The notes: a model not told the origin generated them from the letters alone. Positions 45,516 through 57,345 are shown, numbered from the stretch's first letter. The stretch: 64,000 bases of DNA from Alentia gelatinosa (GCA_950022655.1 OX465579.1:15041088-15105087), one strand, 5' to 3'. Numbers and translations are program-made.

Positions 45516-46061
45516 GGTTTTCTTTTTTTCTTCCAAAGAAAAGACCAAATTTGAAGCCAATATAGCATACTCACTACAAAAAATAGTATTTATCGATAGT
45601 TGTATTAAGAAACTAAGTTGGGAAGGTTTAAAACGGAGCGAGTTCGTTACGGGTCGAGTTCTTAAAGTGGGTCCAGTATTCATCCCTTCGAGGTGTCCCC
45701 TGCATAACGGCTCAGCTATTCTTGGGTAGGCTGATATTTCTTAGCTATAAGAAGAGTATTTATTATGTATGTTATGAAGGTGAGAGTTTTAGCAAATATA
45801 GGATTGAATAGTGTAAGACAAGTACTTATATTAAAAAGAGAAGTTCTATATTCAAACGGTCTGATGAAAATATCTTATACTTTCCTTTTAATTAAAGTAT
45901 TTTTTTGCTTTATTCCCATTAGTTCTACCACAATGTGTAGTTCTTCCACTGAGGTTCCTGAAAGTATAATTACCTGAGGGTAATTCTCATACCAGTGTCC
46001 AATACTCCAATAAGGCTTTAGACCTGTAACTGAATGATAACCCTGAGGAACATACCTTATC

Positions 46062-46160
46062 CCAGCCCTGGTGTTTCTTCCCCAAAGACTTAAGTCCTGA
46101 TATTGGGAACTCGTTTTCCATGACTCTATGAGTATTGTAGTCCGTTCTCCATGATCTTTA
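46062..46160 (+). repeat. Family H module fragment H11
   Basis: TTATCCCAGCCCTGGTGTTT, AAAGACTTAA and TTGGGAACTCGTTTTCC in the H order. No hairpin follows. Confidence 0.55.
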
Positions 46161-46184
46161 TTCAGTATGTCGTCCATTCCTTTA

Positions 46185-46468
46185 GGCCCGGCGTCCACCT
46201 ACTACGATAGAATCGTAGACCTCCCGATATGGCACCGATACAAAAGGTCAAAATCGGTGCCATATCGGGAAGGTGCAATATCGTAGACATCTGTCTAGAC
46301 AAGCCAATCCACCATGCGTTGTATGGGGTTTTTATCGGTGTCTAATCGCAGAAACGTGGTCAACTGCCCCGATATTAGGTAACCTTCCGACGCGATTTTG
46401 ATTTTTTTTATCGGGAGGTGCATCGTAGACCATATCGGTGCCATTTCGTAGTAGGTGGACGCCGGGCC
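46185..46468 (+). mobile_element. Family A element A6
   Basis: 284 bp, GGCCCGGCGTCCACCTACTA to GGTGGACGCCGGGCC. TTA at 46182-46184 and 46469-46471. It is the cleanest copy for reading the A interior. Confidence 0.95.
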
Positions 46469-46471
46469 TTA

Positions 46472-47223
46472 AAGCCTGCACCCACCAACCACGATTCTGG
46501 TCCCGATTGGCCTTACGACGGCCTTCCCGACACCATTCCGATTGTAGCGTGAGGTTTCGCAAAATCGTGGTAGGTGGAACAGGTTTCTGCGATTCCGTCT
46601 ACGACAGCTCACGATAGGCTGCGATGAAAACGCCAATCGTAGAGGTCCCGATAATTTCCAACATGTTGGAAAATTCGTAGCCTGTCGTAGGGTATTGTGT
46701 GTGATTTATCGGGAAAATATCTCTCTCGGGTGAAATACTTAACGGAAAATTATGAAATTCTGGAATTAGGTAGGGCGCATATAGATGTATAATCGCTGTA
46801 AATATGATATCATTTGAGGAAGTCTAAGTGTCTGAAAATAATAGTTTCATAACAGAATTATGATTCTATCACAGTTATATTCTTCAATTTGATTGTTTTA
46901 GTGTCTGGAAAATAATATCATAATATGTTGTAAATACCTCTAAAAGAATACTCAGATTCATTAAATATTTCTAAAATTATAATGTATTTCAATATTAAAA
47001 CTCTGCCTGAGATCTAAATTGGTACACCGATTGAATCGTGAGGCAATCGTGACCATGGTTTATGTTTTTGGTCCTCCAAAGGCATTTCTACGCTCTACGA
47101 TTTCAAACCACGTCCACGATTTTAAACTATCGGGGACCTCCCGATAGGTCACGATTTGGCATTTTCAAATCGTAGCTATCGGGAAGTATGTCGTAGACCA
47201 TCGTGGTAGGTGGGGGCCAGCTT
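46472..47223 (+). mobile_element. Family E element E2 with internal insertion
   Basis: It begins AAGCCTGCACCCACCAACCA at A6's right TTA and ends GGTAGGTGGGGGCCAGCTT followed by TTA (47224-47226). It matches E1 except for ~340 AT-rich bases at ~46700-47040. Part of that insert (GAAAATTATGAAATTC..) resembles 38665-38720. Confidence 0.85.
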
Positions 47224-47400
47224 TTAGTGTGTACAGAGGCGAGGTAAATACAGTAAGCCACTCGTTTCGTTCAAAGTCGTCGTTCTTCAACTCGTCTGAA
47301 TGCTACGCTCACTCGACTTAACATGATTCATATTGCTCCACGTCAAACTTACTCAGAACAACAGCTTGTAGCAGCGCAGAACAGAACAACAGCTTGTAAC

Positions 47401-47540
<140 letters not shown>

Positions 47541-47705
47541 TATATATTTCAATATATTAATATATGTGAGGACGCAAGACAACACTACGCTACTCACCAA
47601 GTAACGGTAGCTATGTTAATCCACGTCACGCTTTTGTGTCGTCACGTATCTTAGCAATCGCGCGGTCGTTGGATGCGTGACGTAGTCTTCTATTAATATA
47701 AACGG

Positions 47706-47707
<2 letters not shown>

Positions 47708-47771
<64 letters not shown>

Positions 47772-47772
47772 C
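47708..47772. repeat. (TA)n microsatellite
   Basis: About 32 uninterrupted TA units. Confidence 0.97.
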
Positions 47773-48079
47773 ATATACCCATGCCTAACCACAGGGAATT
47801 CTTCAGCAGCGACTTGGAACTATACGCTCCAGAGCCCTTAAAGGATTTAGGGTTCCACTTCCATGAAAGAAACACATTATCTTTTAACCCCTGTGATAAC
47901 GATGCACACAAGCCCTCCTCTTTCCTGTCATAAAACGAACCCTCTATCAACCCGGGCGATACTTCATGGGAGGGGGACAGGCGAGAGGGTCGTACATCAC
48001 GCCCCAAACTGCTCCTCCCTCTCAGCCCCACTCCCTCACCCCCAACCGCCTTTTGATGCAGATTAAAAACGCTTGCCAT

Positions 48080-48330
48080 ATCTGCGCGCCGCCCGGCACC
48101 TTCCTAATTAGCGTCAGCGCACGCTCTTCTTACCTTGTCCGTCAAAATGGCCGCCACCCTCTACGACCTCTGTGACCTTCAGAGGTCAAGGTCACGGGGC
48201 CGACCCCTGCCAACGGTGGCGGCCCCTCGTGTCGGTGCCCTTCAGCTACGTGTTGCCAATGGAGAAGTGATGCATCCTGGGTGATAGCGTAGCAAAACGT
48301 GTTCGTCACGTGATTGTATAATGAACCCTG
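48080..48330. promoter_or_regulatory. GC-rich promoter-like stretch with nuclear receptor motifs
   Basis: AAAATGGCCGCC at ~48146 is a YY1-like core. TGACCT at 48172-48177 faces AGGTCA at 48183-48188, and a second AGGTCA abuts at 48189-48194, giving an everted repeat plus TCAAGGTCA (ERR/SF-1/FTZ-F1 type). Multiple GGTGGCGGCCCC words follow. A CTCCTTCCAG acceptor-like site at ~48354 precedes an ATGGCTTCC frame of only 22 codons. Confidence 0.35.
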
Positions 48331-49052
48331 TCAACGATGCCTCCGCTCCTTCCAGATGGCTTCCCTTATCCTGGATATGAACAGCCACACCCTGTTTAAC
48401 TTCACAAAAGAAAAAATGATTTAGTATCTCGTATATTTTTTCTCTAACCAGACAGATTCAATGAAGTAGGTGTAGAAGGAATGCAGTTCACTGGAGGGAT
48501 GGGCTGCCTGTCGTTATAGTCTACGGAGCTTGTTTAATGTAACTTTAAACGTCCCTGGAAATATCTAGTAATTCAAACTGAGTTTAGAAATATGAAACAG
48601 CTAATCAAAAATAAAGGCAACACTTGTTGTGAAAAGCAAGAATTGATAGTAATTGATTGGCGGAAATGTATTAAAATATGTTAGATTATATTGAGCCGTT
48701 CACCGTGCTGTTCCAATTTTAAATAGACATTTTGTTGTTGTTTTATTCTTTTTATAGCAACTTGTTTTGAGCTGACAGGAAGTTGTTATTAACAAGGTAG
48801 CATCGGCTTCACGCAGAGGTGTTCACTGCCACGTCTCAAATACTCGATTTCACCCGAATTATTTTACTCGAGGATAGCCTATGAAGAATAACAGCTTTGC
48901 TTGTTGGTAGAAATCATTTTCTGACATTACAATATTTTCCCGTTTCAACACGTGCAGACATACGGATCTAACTCCGTCTGTATTTATTTCATAACGAATA
49001 ATGCTCATTATGCTGACAAGACTATGCGGACATATAACACAAGACAATAAGG

Positions 49053-49200
49053 CCCTGCATCCACTAACGCCGACGCACTATGATAGACCTCCCGATACAC
49101 TACGATTAGAAATCGTGGTATATCGGGAGATCCCCGATAATTTCTAATAGTAATCTTCGGTGTCTATTGTAAACCGTCTGAATGCCTTTGGATGTACCAA
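49053..49200 (+). mobile_element. Family A-like fragment A9
   Basis: TAA then GGCCCTGCATCCACTAACGC, followed by CGATACACTACGATTAGAAA and ATCGGGAGATCCCCGATAAT. This is A-type vocabulary with no recognised right end. Confidence 0.5.
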
Positions 49201-49392
49201 AAATGCCGACCATGGTTACGCTTGGCTGACAATTCAATCAGTATATCGATGTAGATATCAAGCAGAATTTTGATATTAAAATATACCACAATTTGGGAAA
49301 TGTTGACTGAATCTGAATAATCAAATTTACAGATGTATAGGGGGAATATTTATACAAAACAGCAATAGCGCATTACAAGTTAAGCTATTAAA

Positions 49393-49720
49393 GACTGGGG
49401 TCTGTGGCAGAGCCCTGTTGGTCGGGATGGGTACTTGGGACTGGTATAACTCCAGGGGACGGGCCAATTTTTGTCTAAACCCATATTCTATTATTTGATC
49501 ACGTGATATGACACATCACTCTTATCTATATTATTTTTTTACTAAAAATTATTAAATACTATATCATAGGTATACTCTGAAAGTTTCAGATTCATTGATC
49601 AATTTTTTTTTTCATGAAACAATGAAATAGTTATTATTACAATATTTCATAAATAATGCCTGAAGGCATTATCCGGTCTCCGCTGGGGAATGCCTCAAGG
49701 CATTATCCGCCCTGAAAGGG
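49393..49720 (+). mobile_element. Family Y element Y1: AT-rich core between two short arrays
   Basis: The left array has units around TGGGGTCTGTGGC, GATGGGTACTTGG and GGACGGGCC, ~31-32 bp apart. The right array is AATGCCTGAAGGCATTATCC at 49655 and AATGCCTCAAGGCATTATCC at 49689, exactly 34 bp apart. The middle (TTTGATCACGTGATATGACA) matches Y2 in reverse. Confidence 0.7.
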
Positions 49721-49984
49721 TTTTAAGTATCAAATATAACGGAATCATCTCCCAGTACTTGAACGGTAATAATTCATATTGAATGTGGAGCTTGGATTTA
49801 TTTTTGACGTTCACAGCATTCAGCCAGTATAAATACTCAACAGCGGAATGCTATTAAAATTACTTTAAGATAATGGCTTCCGTGGTTTATCTCAGAGATA
49901 ACTGGAAATGCGCAGAACCAGAACGGATTTTCATACGTTGAAGGTTTAGCATCTTCCCTTCTCTTTAAAACATGCCACTAGGGT

Positions 49985-50330
49985 CGCTATCTTGTCACCT
50001 TCCGGTACCACGACGCTGTCTGCGCAGGTCACGCCTCAGCGCGCATGCGCAATGACCCGAGGAGAGTCCCGCGTGACCCAAAATGGCGGCTATGATCACA
50101 GCTGTCCATCGAGCGAGGAAGTGTGAAGCGTGCGCGGGTTGGATGGGCGTGACTGAGGCAGGGGAGCGGGGTGCGGAGTCGGGGTCGGGGCGGGGCCGGG
50201 GCCGGGCGGGGATGGGGCCGGGAGCCGGGGGGAGGGATGTCGGTATCTGACAGCAGGCAAGGCTGTCCTGTCAGGCTGTCATCAGCCGGCACTGCTATCT
50301 CGGTCTGGACGCCAGCTGGACCCTAGACTT
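49985..50330 (+). promoter_or_regulatory. CpG-island-type promoter
   Basis: Strongly GC-rich. It has ACCTTCCGG (ETS) near 50000, a perfect GCGCATGCGC (NRF1) at 50041-50050, AAAATGGCGGC (YY1-type) at 50080-50090 and GGGGCGGGG (Sp1) at ~50187-50195. Spacing and order match a typical animal housekeeping promoter with transcription toward the plus strand. An A element follows at 50343. Confidence 0.6.
50083..50250 (+). CDS. Candidate 55-codon ORF in the CpG promoter, unrecognised
   Basis: ATG at 50083 in CAAAATGGCGGCT, a good start context overlapping the YY1 motif. It reads MAAMITAVHRARKCEACAGW then MGVTEAGERGAE and a Gly/Arg-rich tail, stop at 50248. GTATCTGAC near the end could act as a donor, so this may be the coding part of a first exon. 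The Gly/Arg tail is a GC-composition effect, and the frame may not be used. Confidence 0.3.
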   Translation: MAAMITAVHRARKCEACAGWMGVTEAGERGAESGSGRGRGRAGMGPGAGGRDVGI

Positions 50331-50342
50331 GCTCAAGTCTTA

Positions 50343-50991
50343 GGCCTGGCATCCGCCTACTATCACTGCGCGAAACTAACCACTTTATATATTTATACGC
50401 CCGGCGTATAGGTATGCTTTTGCGATTCTTTTTTTTTTTTTTTTATCATGTAGCCCGGCGTATAAAGGTATACTTTTGCGATTCTTTTTCTTTTTTTATC
50501 ATGTATACGCCCGGCGTATATATATCGCGCAGAGTATATTTCCTCTAGTATACGCCAGGTGTGAAATACAGCCAAGACGCGTCCGTATACAATAGGAAAT
50601 AGCCTTGTACACGCCTCATACACTGGCTTGAAATATGGACGTATATATATATATGAAAACATGTCAGTATACAGCCGATACATACACTTCCGCGATGGCA
50701 TATATAGGAATAAACTTGTGGTTTGCGCACAGTGTATGAAAGAAATTTAGACCGACCGATAAGGCACCGATACAAAAACCAAAAATCTGAGACATATCGG
50801 GAAGATGAAAAATCGTATGTCTAGACATGCCAATCCACCACGCATTGTATGGATTTGTATCGGTGTCTAATTGCAGAAACGTGGTCAACTGCCCCAATAT
50901 TAGGTGACCTTGGGATGCGATTTTAAATCTTTATCAGGAGGTGCATCGTAGAACATATCGCAGCCATATCATAGCAGGTCGACGCCGGGCA
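50343..50991 (+). mobile_element. Family A element A8, interrupted by G1
   Basis: GGCCTGGCATCCGCCTACTA at the left and CAGGTCGACGCCGGGCA at the right. TTA at 50340-50342 and 50992-50994. It is split by G1 twenty bases into the left end. Confidence 0.85.
50364..50734 (+). mobile_element. Family G element G1 nested in A8
   Basis: CACTGCGCGAAACTAACCAC to GTGGTTTGCGCACAGTG, 371 bp, TAT at 50361-50363 and 50735-50737. Removing it restores cctacTATgaaagaaattt, which aligns with A copies (cctactacgatagaaattt). A CCCGGCGTATA unit with a T-run is duplicated inside. Confidence 0.9.
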
Positions 50992-50994
50992 TTA

Positions 50995-51339
50995 TGCGGC
51001 GTTTCCACCTGCCAACTAAAAAACCTTGCGTTAACTTTCACGCTTTGCGAATAGCAGTTAGCGGTTCTCCTTGTAAAACCTCTGTGGTGCATAATCGGTG
51101 ACCTGCACTTCAAAGATGTAGTGGATGCTCGCTGACTTTTGATAATAAAATAAAGAGCATCACTGATTGATTCAATGAGCATTGATTCTCTTGGTTGGTG
51201 CAGGAGTACCCTATTGCATAAGGCAGGAGAGAACAATTGTTGACCATTTCTGTTTCTACTAGACGATTATTGCACTAGAATTGTCGCATAATAGGACTGC
51301 TGTGCGAAATGCCATAATCGGCAGGTGGAAATGCCGCAT
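50995..51339 (+). mobile_element. Family B element B1
   Basis: TGCGGCGTTTCCACCTGCC to GGCAGGTGGAAATGCCGCAT, 345 bp. It starts at A8's right TTA, with TTA again at 51340-51342. It supplies the empty site for C1. Confidence 0.85.
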
Positions 51340-51344
51340 TTAAT

Positions 51345-52060
51345 GATCAAACAATTAAACAAGTTATTGTCTCAAGGGGAAAAAAACCCACTCAGTTCGG
51401 TTAAAAAAATTATCAATTCCTTTGTTTTTACATTCTTATTGGACGACAAATTTAGGGTTGGCTTGGGCTGCCCATAAATGTCGCGATGCTAAAGTTGACA
51501 ATTTTTGACTATTTATTTCACCTGTTGGTGTTTTACAAAGTAACAGTCGCATAACTATGTTACAGTTGGGATTGTAGTACAGACCATTCAAACAATTATT
51601 ACTCAATTATGTAGGTGAAAATCAATGAAAGACCCCTTAAAAACATCCCACCAGGTGTGAAGGGAAGTCTCCCCCAAATTTGAAAAGGAAAAGATTTTTT
51701 TCAAAATTAATACTCAATTAATGAAATTTGCATATATATCATTACTGGTACAAATATTTTGTACTCATTGTGCACAACATGGTCGATTTGTTAGATAACC
51801 ATTGTAATTGTTCGTCATTTAGACTCAACCCCGCGCCCTGCCTACTGCATGACGTCATTTACGGACGGCCCCAGACAATAAAGTATTGCACTATACACCT
51901 ATACCGGTGCAAGAATGTCTCATGTGTAAGCCCCAGTAGTAATGATTTCATTCGTCTACACTATGGTGTAATATTATAATACTACCCTCCATACCACGTT
52001 ATCATTCATTCTTCTATTTAGTGAGTTGTAGTATGGCATTCTTAATGATTTCTAGGTATA
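51345..52060. other. AT-rich stretch, nothing recognised
   Basis: An 83-aa frame at 51728-51979 has no recognisable feature and lies in AT-rich DNA. Confidence 0.25.
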
Positions 52061-52065
52061 TGATG

Positions 52066-52221
52066 ATAAAAAGAGATAGTGAGTGTGTCTGAATTCCATC
52101 TGTTCCTCGATAGTTTGGTCAGAAATACTCACCACATTCTTCGAATTCGGTAAGTTTTTCTGACCAAAATATCTCTAAACAGATTCCATTCAGACACACT
52201 AACCATGTCTTTCTATAATCC
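52066..52221. repeat. Long hairpin
   Basis: AGTGTGTCTGAATTCCATCT and ACAGATTCCATTCAGACACA are the ends of ~43-base arms (52082-52200). Weaker pairing continues outward for ~16 bases. The inner part pairs TTTGGTCAGAA with TTCTGACCAAA. Confidence 0.85.
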
Positions 52222-52941
52222 GACGCCATGTGTTTGCATGCTAACTTGTTGCAGTCTGAAACAGATCAATTTCTCACCAACCCCAAGTGACATGTAGTGG
52301 GTTGAGCTAGAAAACCAGGTTCATAAGGACCTGAAGCTCGTCCACCCGAAGTTGCATGTTTTGATTATAACTTGAAGTATAATAAACACTTTTTTTTGTA
52401 TCAAGACATGCTAAATGTATCGTAGTACAAGTTGTAATGTAAGAATTTTGCAATGAAGGGAATGATACCAAAAAAAGTGGAGGATGAAACAGATGAGTAG
52501 GTACTAGGTAGGACACAGGGACCGAGGCCAGTCTACCTGGAACTGTCTGTAGCTTTAGACTCCATCTGCGGTATGTGTAACCTGCTCTACAGTCCGCCAT
52601 GCCCAACCCAGAGGTGGTTTCAATTTTTGAAGGGCAAACGGATGTTAAGTTTAACGGATACCCCCCTTGGAGTTGAAGGTCGTAAATTATACCAATGTTT
52701 GTGTCGATAGTTTTTTCCCCGACACTGTATATATATGTGAGTGGCGTGACCTTCACCTTGCAAAAGATAAAAGTAATGGTAATCCACCCTCGGCGACATG
52801 TGGACTTCCGCTACTCAGAACCGCATACTGATCTCTACAGGCCCTCTTTAGGACCAGGGATCCGTTTACTAATCTAGGATCCTACATGTAGACCCTTTCC
52901 TGTATGCCAAGGAGACTCAGGGACGATGTGGGTCCACTTTA

Positions 52942-53299
52942 GGCCACTAAAAAAACAAACTTGTTTCTCATCACCAAGCCATGAAAAATATGACGAGGCC
53001 GTTTTTTTTTTGTTTTTTGTTTTTGCTATATCAATGATGGCAGACATACAGCGGACACCCTCCGATCCAGGCTAAAGTGGCTGCTTACGCGGGGTGTCTG
53101 CTTACGCGGGGTTTCTGGGTTTTTACTGGCTATACATGTAATGCATCCCTGAAATCAGGAGCTTTAATTTGATACTAAATACACATTCCTTTCATAATTT
53201 CTATCAAGGTTCATCTATTTAAAAAAAAAAAAAAATCTTCTAAAATCGTTTTTTCTGATGCGCGCGGTGATGAGAAACAAGGTTGTTTTTTTAGTGGCC
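52942..53299 (+). mobile_element. Family R element with 34-bp terminal inverted repeat
   Basis: GGCCACTAAAAAAACAAACT.. is mirrored at the far end with one mismatch in 34. TTA is duplicated at 52939-52941 and 53300-53302. Inside lie pogo-like units (GCTTACGCGGGGTGTCTG, 53050-53138) related to 31739-31930. Confidence 0.9.
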
Positions 53300-53474
53300 T
53301 TATTCAAGACTTATAGACGACCTTATGGCTAACTAATTATGCCTTATGAGCAGACTGAAATATCAGAAACGATGACCTTGTACTAGTTACATAAAAGGGT
53401 CTTCATGTACGATCCTGGATTATTAAACAGGCCCCATGTGCGTGAAACTGGGGCCACACATAATTTTTTAGAAA

Positions 53475-53845
53475 AAATGGTATGTTCATCGTTGATGAAT
53501 TAGCGTGCAATTATAAGTGAATACAAATTAAAAGTTTTGGGATAAATTCAGTCGATGAGTCATTTTCTGTAACTCACTTTCACCAAGTAAACTTGCCCTT
53601 TCTGCAAGTGCCTGAGTCTACGTTCCAAACATATCAAGCACCAGTGGGTCAATGAGGTATTACAGTTGAAGTGATTGGTCATGGTCAGCTGGACACACCT
53701 CAAAGACCCTGAGACACTGGCACTCTGCTCCTCTCACAATATCACAGTGAATAGCACGCAGATAGTAAAGGGGTGTGTTTTTGCAGCAACCAGGAAGTCT
53801 ATGTGAGCACTATAATCTTCAGGCAATGCATATAGGGCATACAGG
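53475..53845 (+). mobile_element. Family J element J4, both ends decayed
   Basis: ATGGTATGTTCATCGTTGAT, TTAGCGTGCAATTATAAGTG, GATTGGTCATGGTCAGCTGG and ATATCACAGTGAATAGCACG follow J1 in order. Neither the 5' CTAGGAGC nor the 3' CTAA hairpin is intact. Confidence 0.75.
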
Positions 53846-54646
53846 TACAATGTAATAGGGACATGTCTACTACTTGTTGGACATAATTTCAGTGTTTTTC
53901 AAAAAGTAGTTTTTGTCTAACAAAATTCTTGGGGACATTTTTCGGTTAAAAAATGTTTGTATTGTGACTGCGTTAACAAATTGCTCCGTCTACCACATAT
54001 GATATCCATATCAGGTTCAATATTTCAGATGCAACAAAAGAAGATATCGACAGAACTGCCATGCACTCTTCCTACCAAGGGTTTTCAAACAGAAATATGT
54101 GAATGAAATAACTTTGCCAACACTATTACTAGACCTTTAGCGCTTATAATTAATTAACATATATATTTCCAAGTAGTATTATGAGACATGATAAACCTCG
54201 ATCTCACTGAGTATTCTTTATAACACATTAAAAATAGACTTTTGTTTGGTACTTAAGGAAAGCATGCAAATATATTTTGAAAATTCCCAATTCTGTAAAG
54301 AGAGCTGGTAAAGCTATACACTTGGAAATGTAACTTGGATTTGAAAGTATACGCTCAAGGTATATTCACTCATGGATGTCGAGATCCCACCCACACAGTG
54401 AAATAGATCCTACTATGATCAATAAAAACCATTCAGAACGACAAACAACAAATTTGATATCAATACAAAATAAAAACCTGATGAGCTTTGGGAAACCGAA
54501 ACTGCATTGCAAAACAATAAAAGGAACCCAAGAGTTGTTATGTCAGCTCTTGGAAGGAATTGGGAGCAAGATGAAGGTCGATCCAAACTGATACACTGTC
54601 TCCCTCATCCAATCCAATCTACAGCACACTGGAAACTTGTGTGCAC

Positions 54647-55164
54647 TTAAAGGCATATCGGACAATTTGGCTTGAAAATTGAAACCCATGTCAATTTCCT
54701 GAAAATTTAATAAGATGATCTCCAAGTCTTGTGGAACACCTATCTAACTTAAAAACCAGGGGTTACCGTGCTACTTTTTGATTTATAGATCGATGTTATG
54801 ATAATTTTATATTAGAATATATAGAAATTCTAAAAACTATTTTTTCACATAGTAAAAACCAATGTCATTTTCCTGAAACTTTCACAGAATATAGTACATA
54901 TGTAGTACTTCTCATTTAGGCTTTGAAAATCATAGGTCACCGTACTTTTTTGGAAAGAATTGAAGATAACCATATTTTTCCGTACATTTCCTATGTAAAC
55001 CAAACAAATGTGAATTGGTCTATTTTACCTACTAAAATAGGACAAAATGTTCAATCTACTCATATAGAATTAGAATGAATCCCTATAAACCAAATTTGAC
55101 TATTAATTGACATTATTCAAAAATCACCGGGTGGCGCCACTGTTAATTTTTGGATATGCCCTAA
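54647..55164 (+). mobile_element. Family M element M3
   Basis: TTAAAGGCATATCGGACAAT to GGATATGCCCTAA, ~518 bp, collinear with M1. Confidence 0.8.
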
Positions 55165-55508
55165 ACTTATAACAAGCACCGATCTGACCAAAAACATTGC
55201 TCAGAGGGGAAATAAACCAGGGTAGAAGTCTTTTTAAACAAATATTTCATCACGACTAGAGAAACCTTGACGCATAATGCGCCATGTGATATGAATTGAA
55301 TAACCTGCAGGTTTGTAAAGATTATGGTGTATAGCATATTGGGCCTGCTAGGCGTTACATTTGCGATTTCCGCCTGTCCGTCTGAAATTCTGTTTCTGCC
55401 GCATTTGACAGGTCCATACCGATGGAATAGTCCTCCAAACTCGATAACATCACTGACGATTTCAAACCCCTTTGATTCTGTCGGTCAAAGTATGTATGTG
55501 TGTCCTAA

Positions 55509-55903
55509 AGCCCGATACACATCTACCGATTCAGGATTGAATGATTAGCTCCCAAATCGTATAGGAGTCGGTGAACTTGTCCCAGGAGAATTACATAATT
55601 ATACCTCCGCCACCCAATCAAGTGTCATTTACCAATGTTCCGTTGTCTGCGACTAAATTTATCAGCATGTTGATAAACTTTAGGCCACCGATTTAGGAAT
55701 ATAGAAACCACAACTTGTCGGTGACAAAATAGCATCTGAAGAAGGTGGTTCACTAATCGCTGCCTAACCCTTGCCTAGCTGTGCTACATCTACCAATTAT
55801 GGCCGACTCCTTTAGGATGCCTCGCCTGAGACAAATTACCATCTGTTTGTTGCCGACAAAGGTACATTAAAGTGTTCCGAAATCGGTAGATGTGTATCGG
55901 GCT
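55509..55903 (+). mobile_element. Family C element C3 (full length)
   Basis: AGCCCGATACACATCTACCG to CGGTAGATGTGTATCGGGCT, 395 bp. TAA at 55506-55508 and 55904-55906. It contains TTTATCAGCATGTTGATAAA. Confidence 0.95.
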
Positions 55904-56559
55904 TAAAATTCGAAAGACCTCTTAGTATTACCTGCATGGTGTTGGGAGAAGCACAGGAGCAGGCTATCAAAAGTACGTTCACATAAAAGCTGAATGCGAG
56001 CCATTGAAAAATGGACCCACCGAGAAAATAATCCCTTCACTTCATTTCAGACGTTCTGCTTCGTGTAAAGAATTACCTTTGCACATGATCAGTTTCATGA
56101 CTCGTCAATTGACATGCAAGGTGGACCCCCTGGTAGCTCGGTTTGAACCGACATTTTTACTCTGTGTCGATCTGGAATCGGGTCTTACCACATTAGAACA
56201 TGAAGGGAAACTAGGGCGACATTAATTTCCCATTCAAAGCTCGTCACTCGTTTCACAGACTTTGTGATCAACCATTCGTAGAGCCAGACCCTGAGGAGAA
56301 TTTGAATTACCTTGCAGGCAGAACTGGTGCCTTTTCAAATGGATAACGAAAATCATATTGAAAGGTGTATCTAGGCTAAGCATAGGAATGCACATCATAT
56401 TGGGTTTTATATAAATTTGTCTAGATGCCAACATAAATTGAGTTTAAGAATCACATTCATGTAGGATATCCCAAAGATGACGATGGACTGTATTGTAGAT
56501 GAAAATAAGGAAAAAAGGGAAGTTTTTTGTTGTATTTAACATTCTTGTTATCCTTTTAA

Positions 56560-56905
56560 AGACGTATGATACCTGTAGGCATCACCGCACTTAAGACGCA
56601 TGATGCCTCGAGGCATCACCACACAATTCCCGTATGATGCCTTGAGTCATTTTTATTTGCAATAATGTTTTAATAAAGAAATGAAAAAGCAACATTCATG
56701 ATTTCTTCACAAAATGCAGATGAGGTATCATATTAAGTATTTATGATAAAAAACAACAAAATATTTCAGGTTATGTATCGTATTACGTGATGACAAAATT
56801 GAATTATTAGTTTTAAACATGTGCCCGTCCTCTAGCGGGAAGAACTGCCAACAGCACCCGTCCTTACAGGAGTAGTTCAGCCACAGGCACCCGTCCTTAA
56901 AGGGT
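56560..56905 (-). mobile_element. Family Y element Y2 with two exact-period arrays
   Basis: Three TGATRCCTNNAGGCATCA-like units start at 56567, 56601 and 56635 (34-bp period). At the other end three CCCGTCCT units start at 56824, 56857 and 56890 (33-bp period). The AT-rich core between them matches Y1 on the opposite strand. Confidence 0.8.
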
Positions 56906-56947
56906 TATTAAGGCTAAACAGTTTATTTAAGCACTCTGCAGAGAGGC

Positions 56948-57345
56948 ATTTATTATCCATCGTATACAAAGTCCCCATTAAAAATGTATGGGGACTCAGT
57001 AAAGCACGACCCATTATATAAAACCTGTCAGATACCATAACTGTGGTATACGGATTCAAACCTGTGGTATACGGCCTTAAAACCATGGTATACGGGAAAA
57101 ATAGTCCCTTTTTGCTATAGAGCAAAGAAATAGTTCCTAATGTTATACCCGTTAATATGGCAATTACTGGGTTTCATTTATTCGAAAAGATGGAAAATAA
57201 ATGCAACAAACGATAATTTTGTGGACAGGCAGCTCTGTAAACCACTCGCGGCTGACCTCGTAATACACTCGCTGGCGCTCGTGTATTACTACGCGTCAAC
57301 CTCTCGTGGTTTACGACCGCCTGTCCACAAAACCATCGATTATTG
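56948..57345 (+). mobile_element. Family N two-part element N2
   Basis: The module runs from GGCATTTATTATCCATCG to GATGGAAAATAAATGC with GGTATACGG words. The hairpin 57210-57345 has GTGGACAGGCAGCTCTGTAA opposite GACCGCCTGTCCAC around CGCTGGCG. It has a single copy of the 129-bp unit that is doubled in N1. Confidence 0.85.

Noticed and set aside
52307..52756. 149-aa minus-strand frame, the longest outside the minisatellite
   Set aside because: It has no recognisable motif, its composition is like the local DNA, and no splice or promoter support is seen. It is kept only as a note.
56567..56650. CRISPR-like array of palindromic 34-bp units
   Set aside because: The units are contiguous without spacers, only three copies are present, and the context is eukaryotic. 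It is described as part of family Y.
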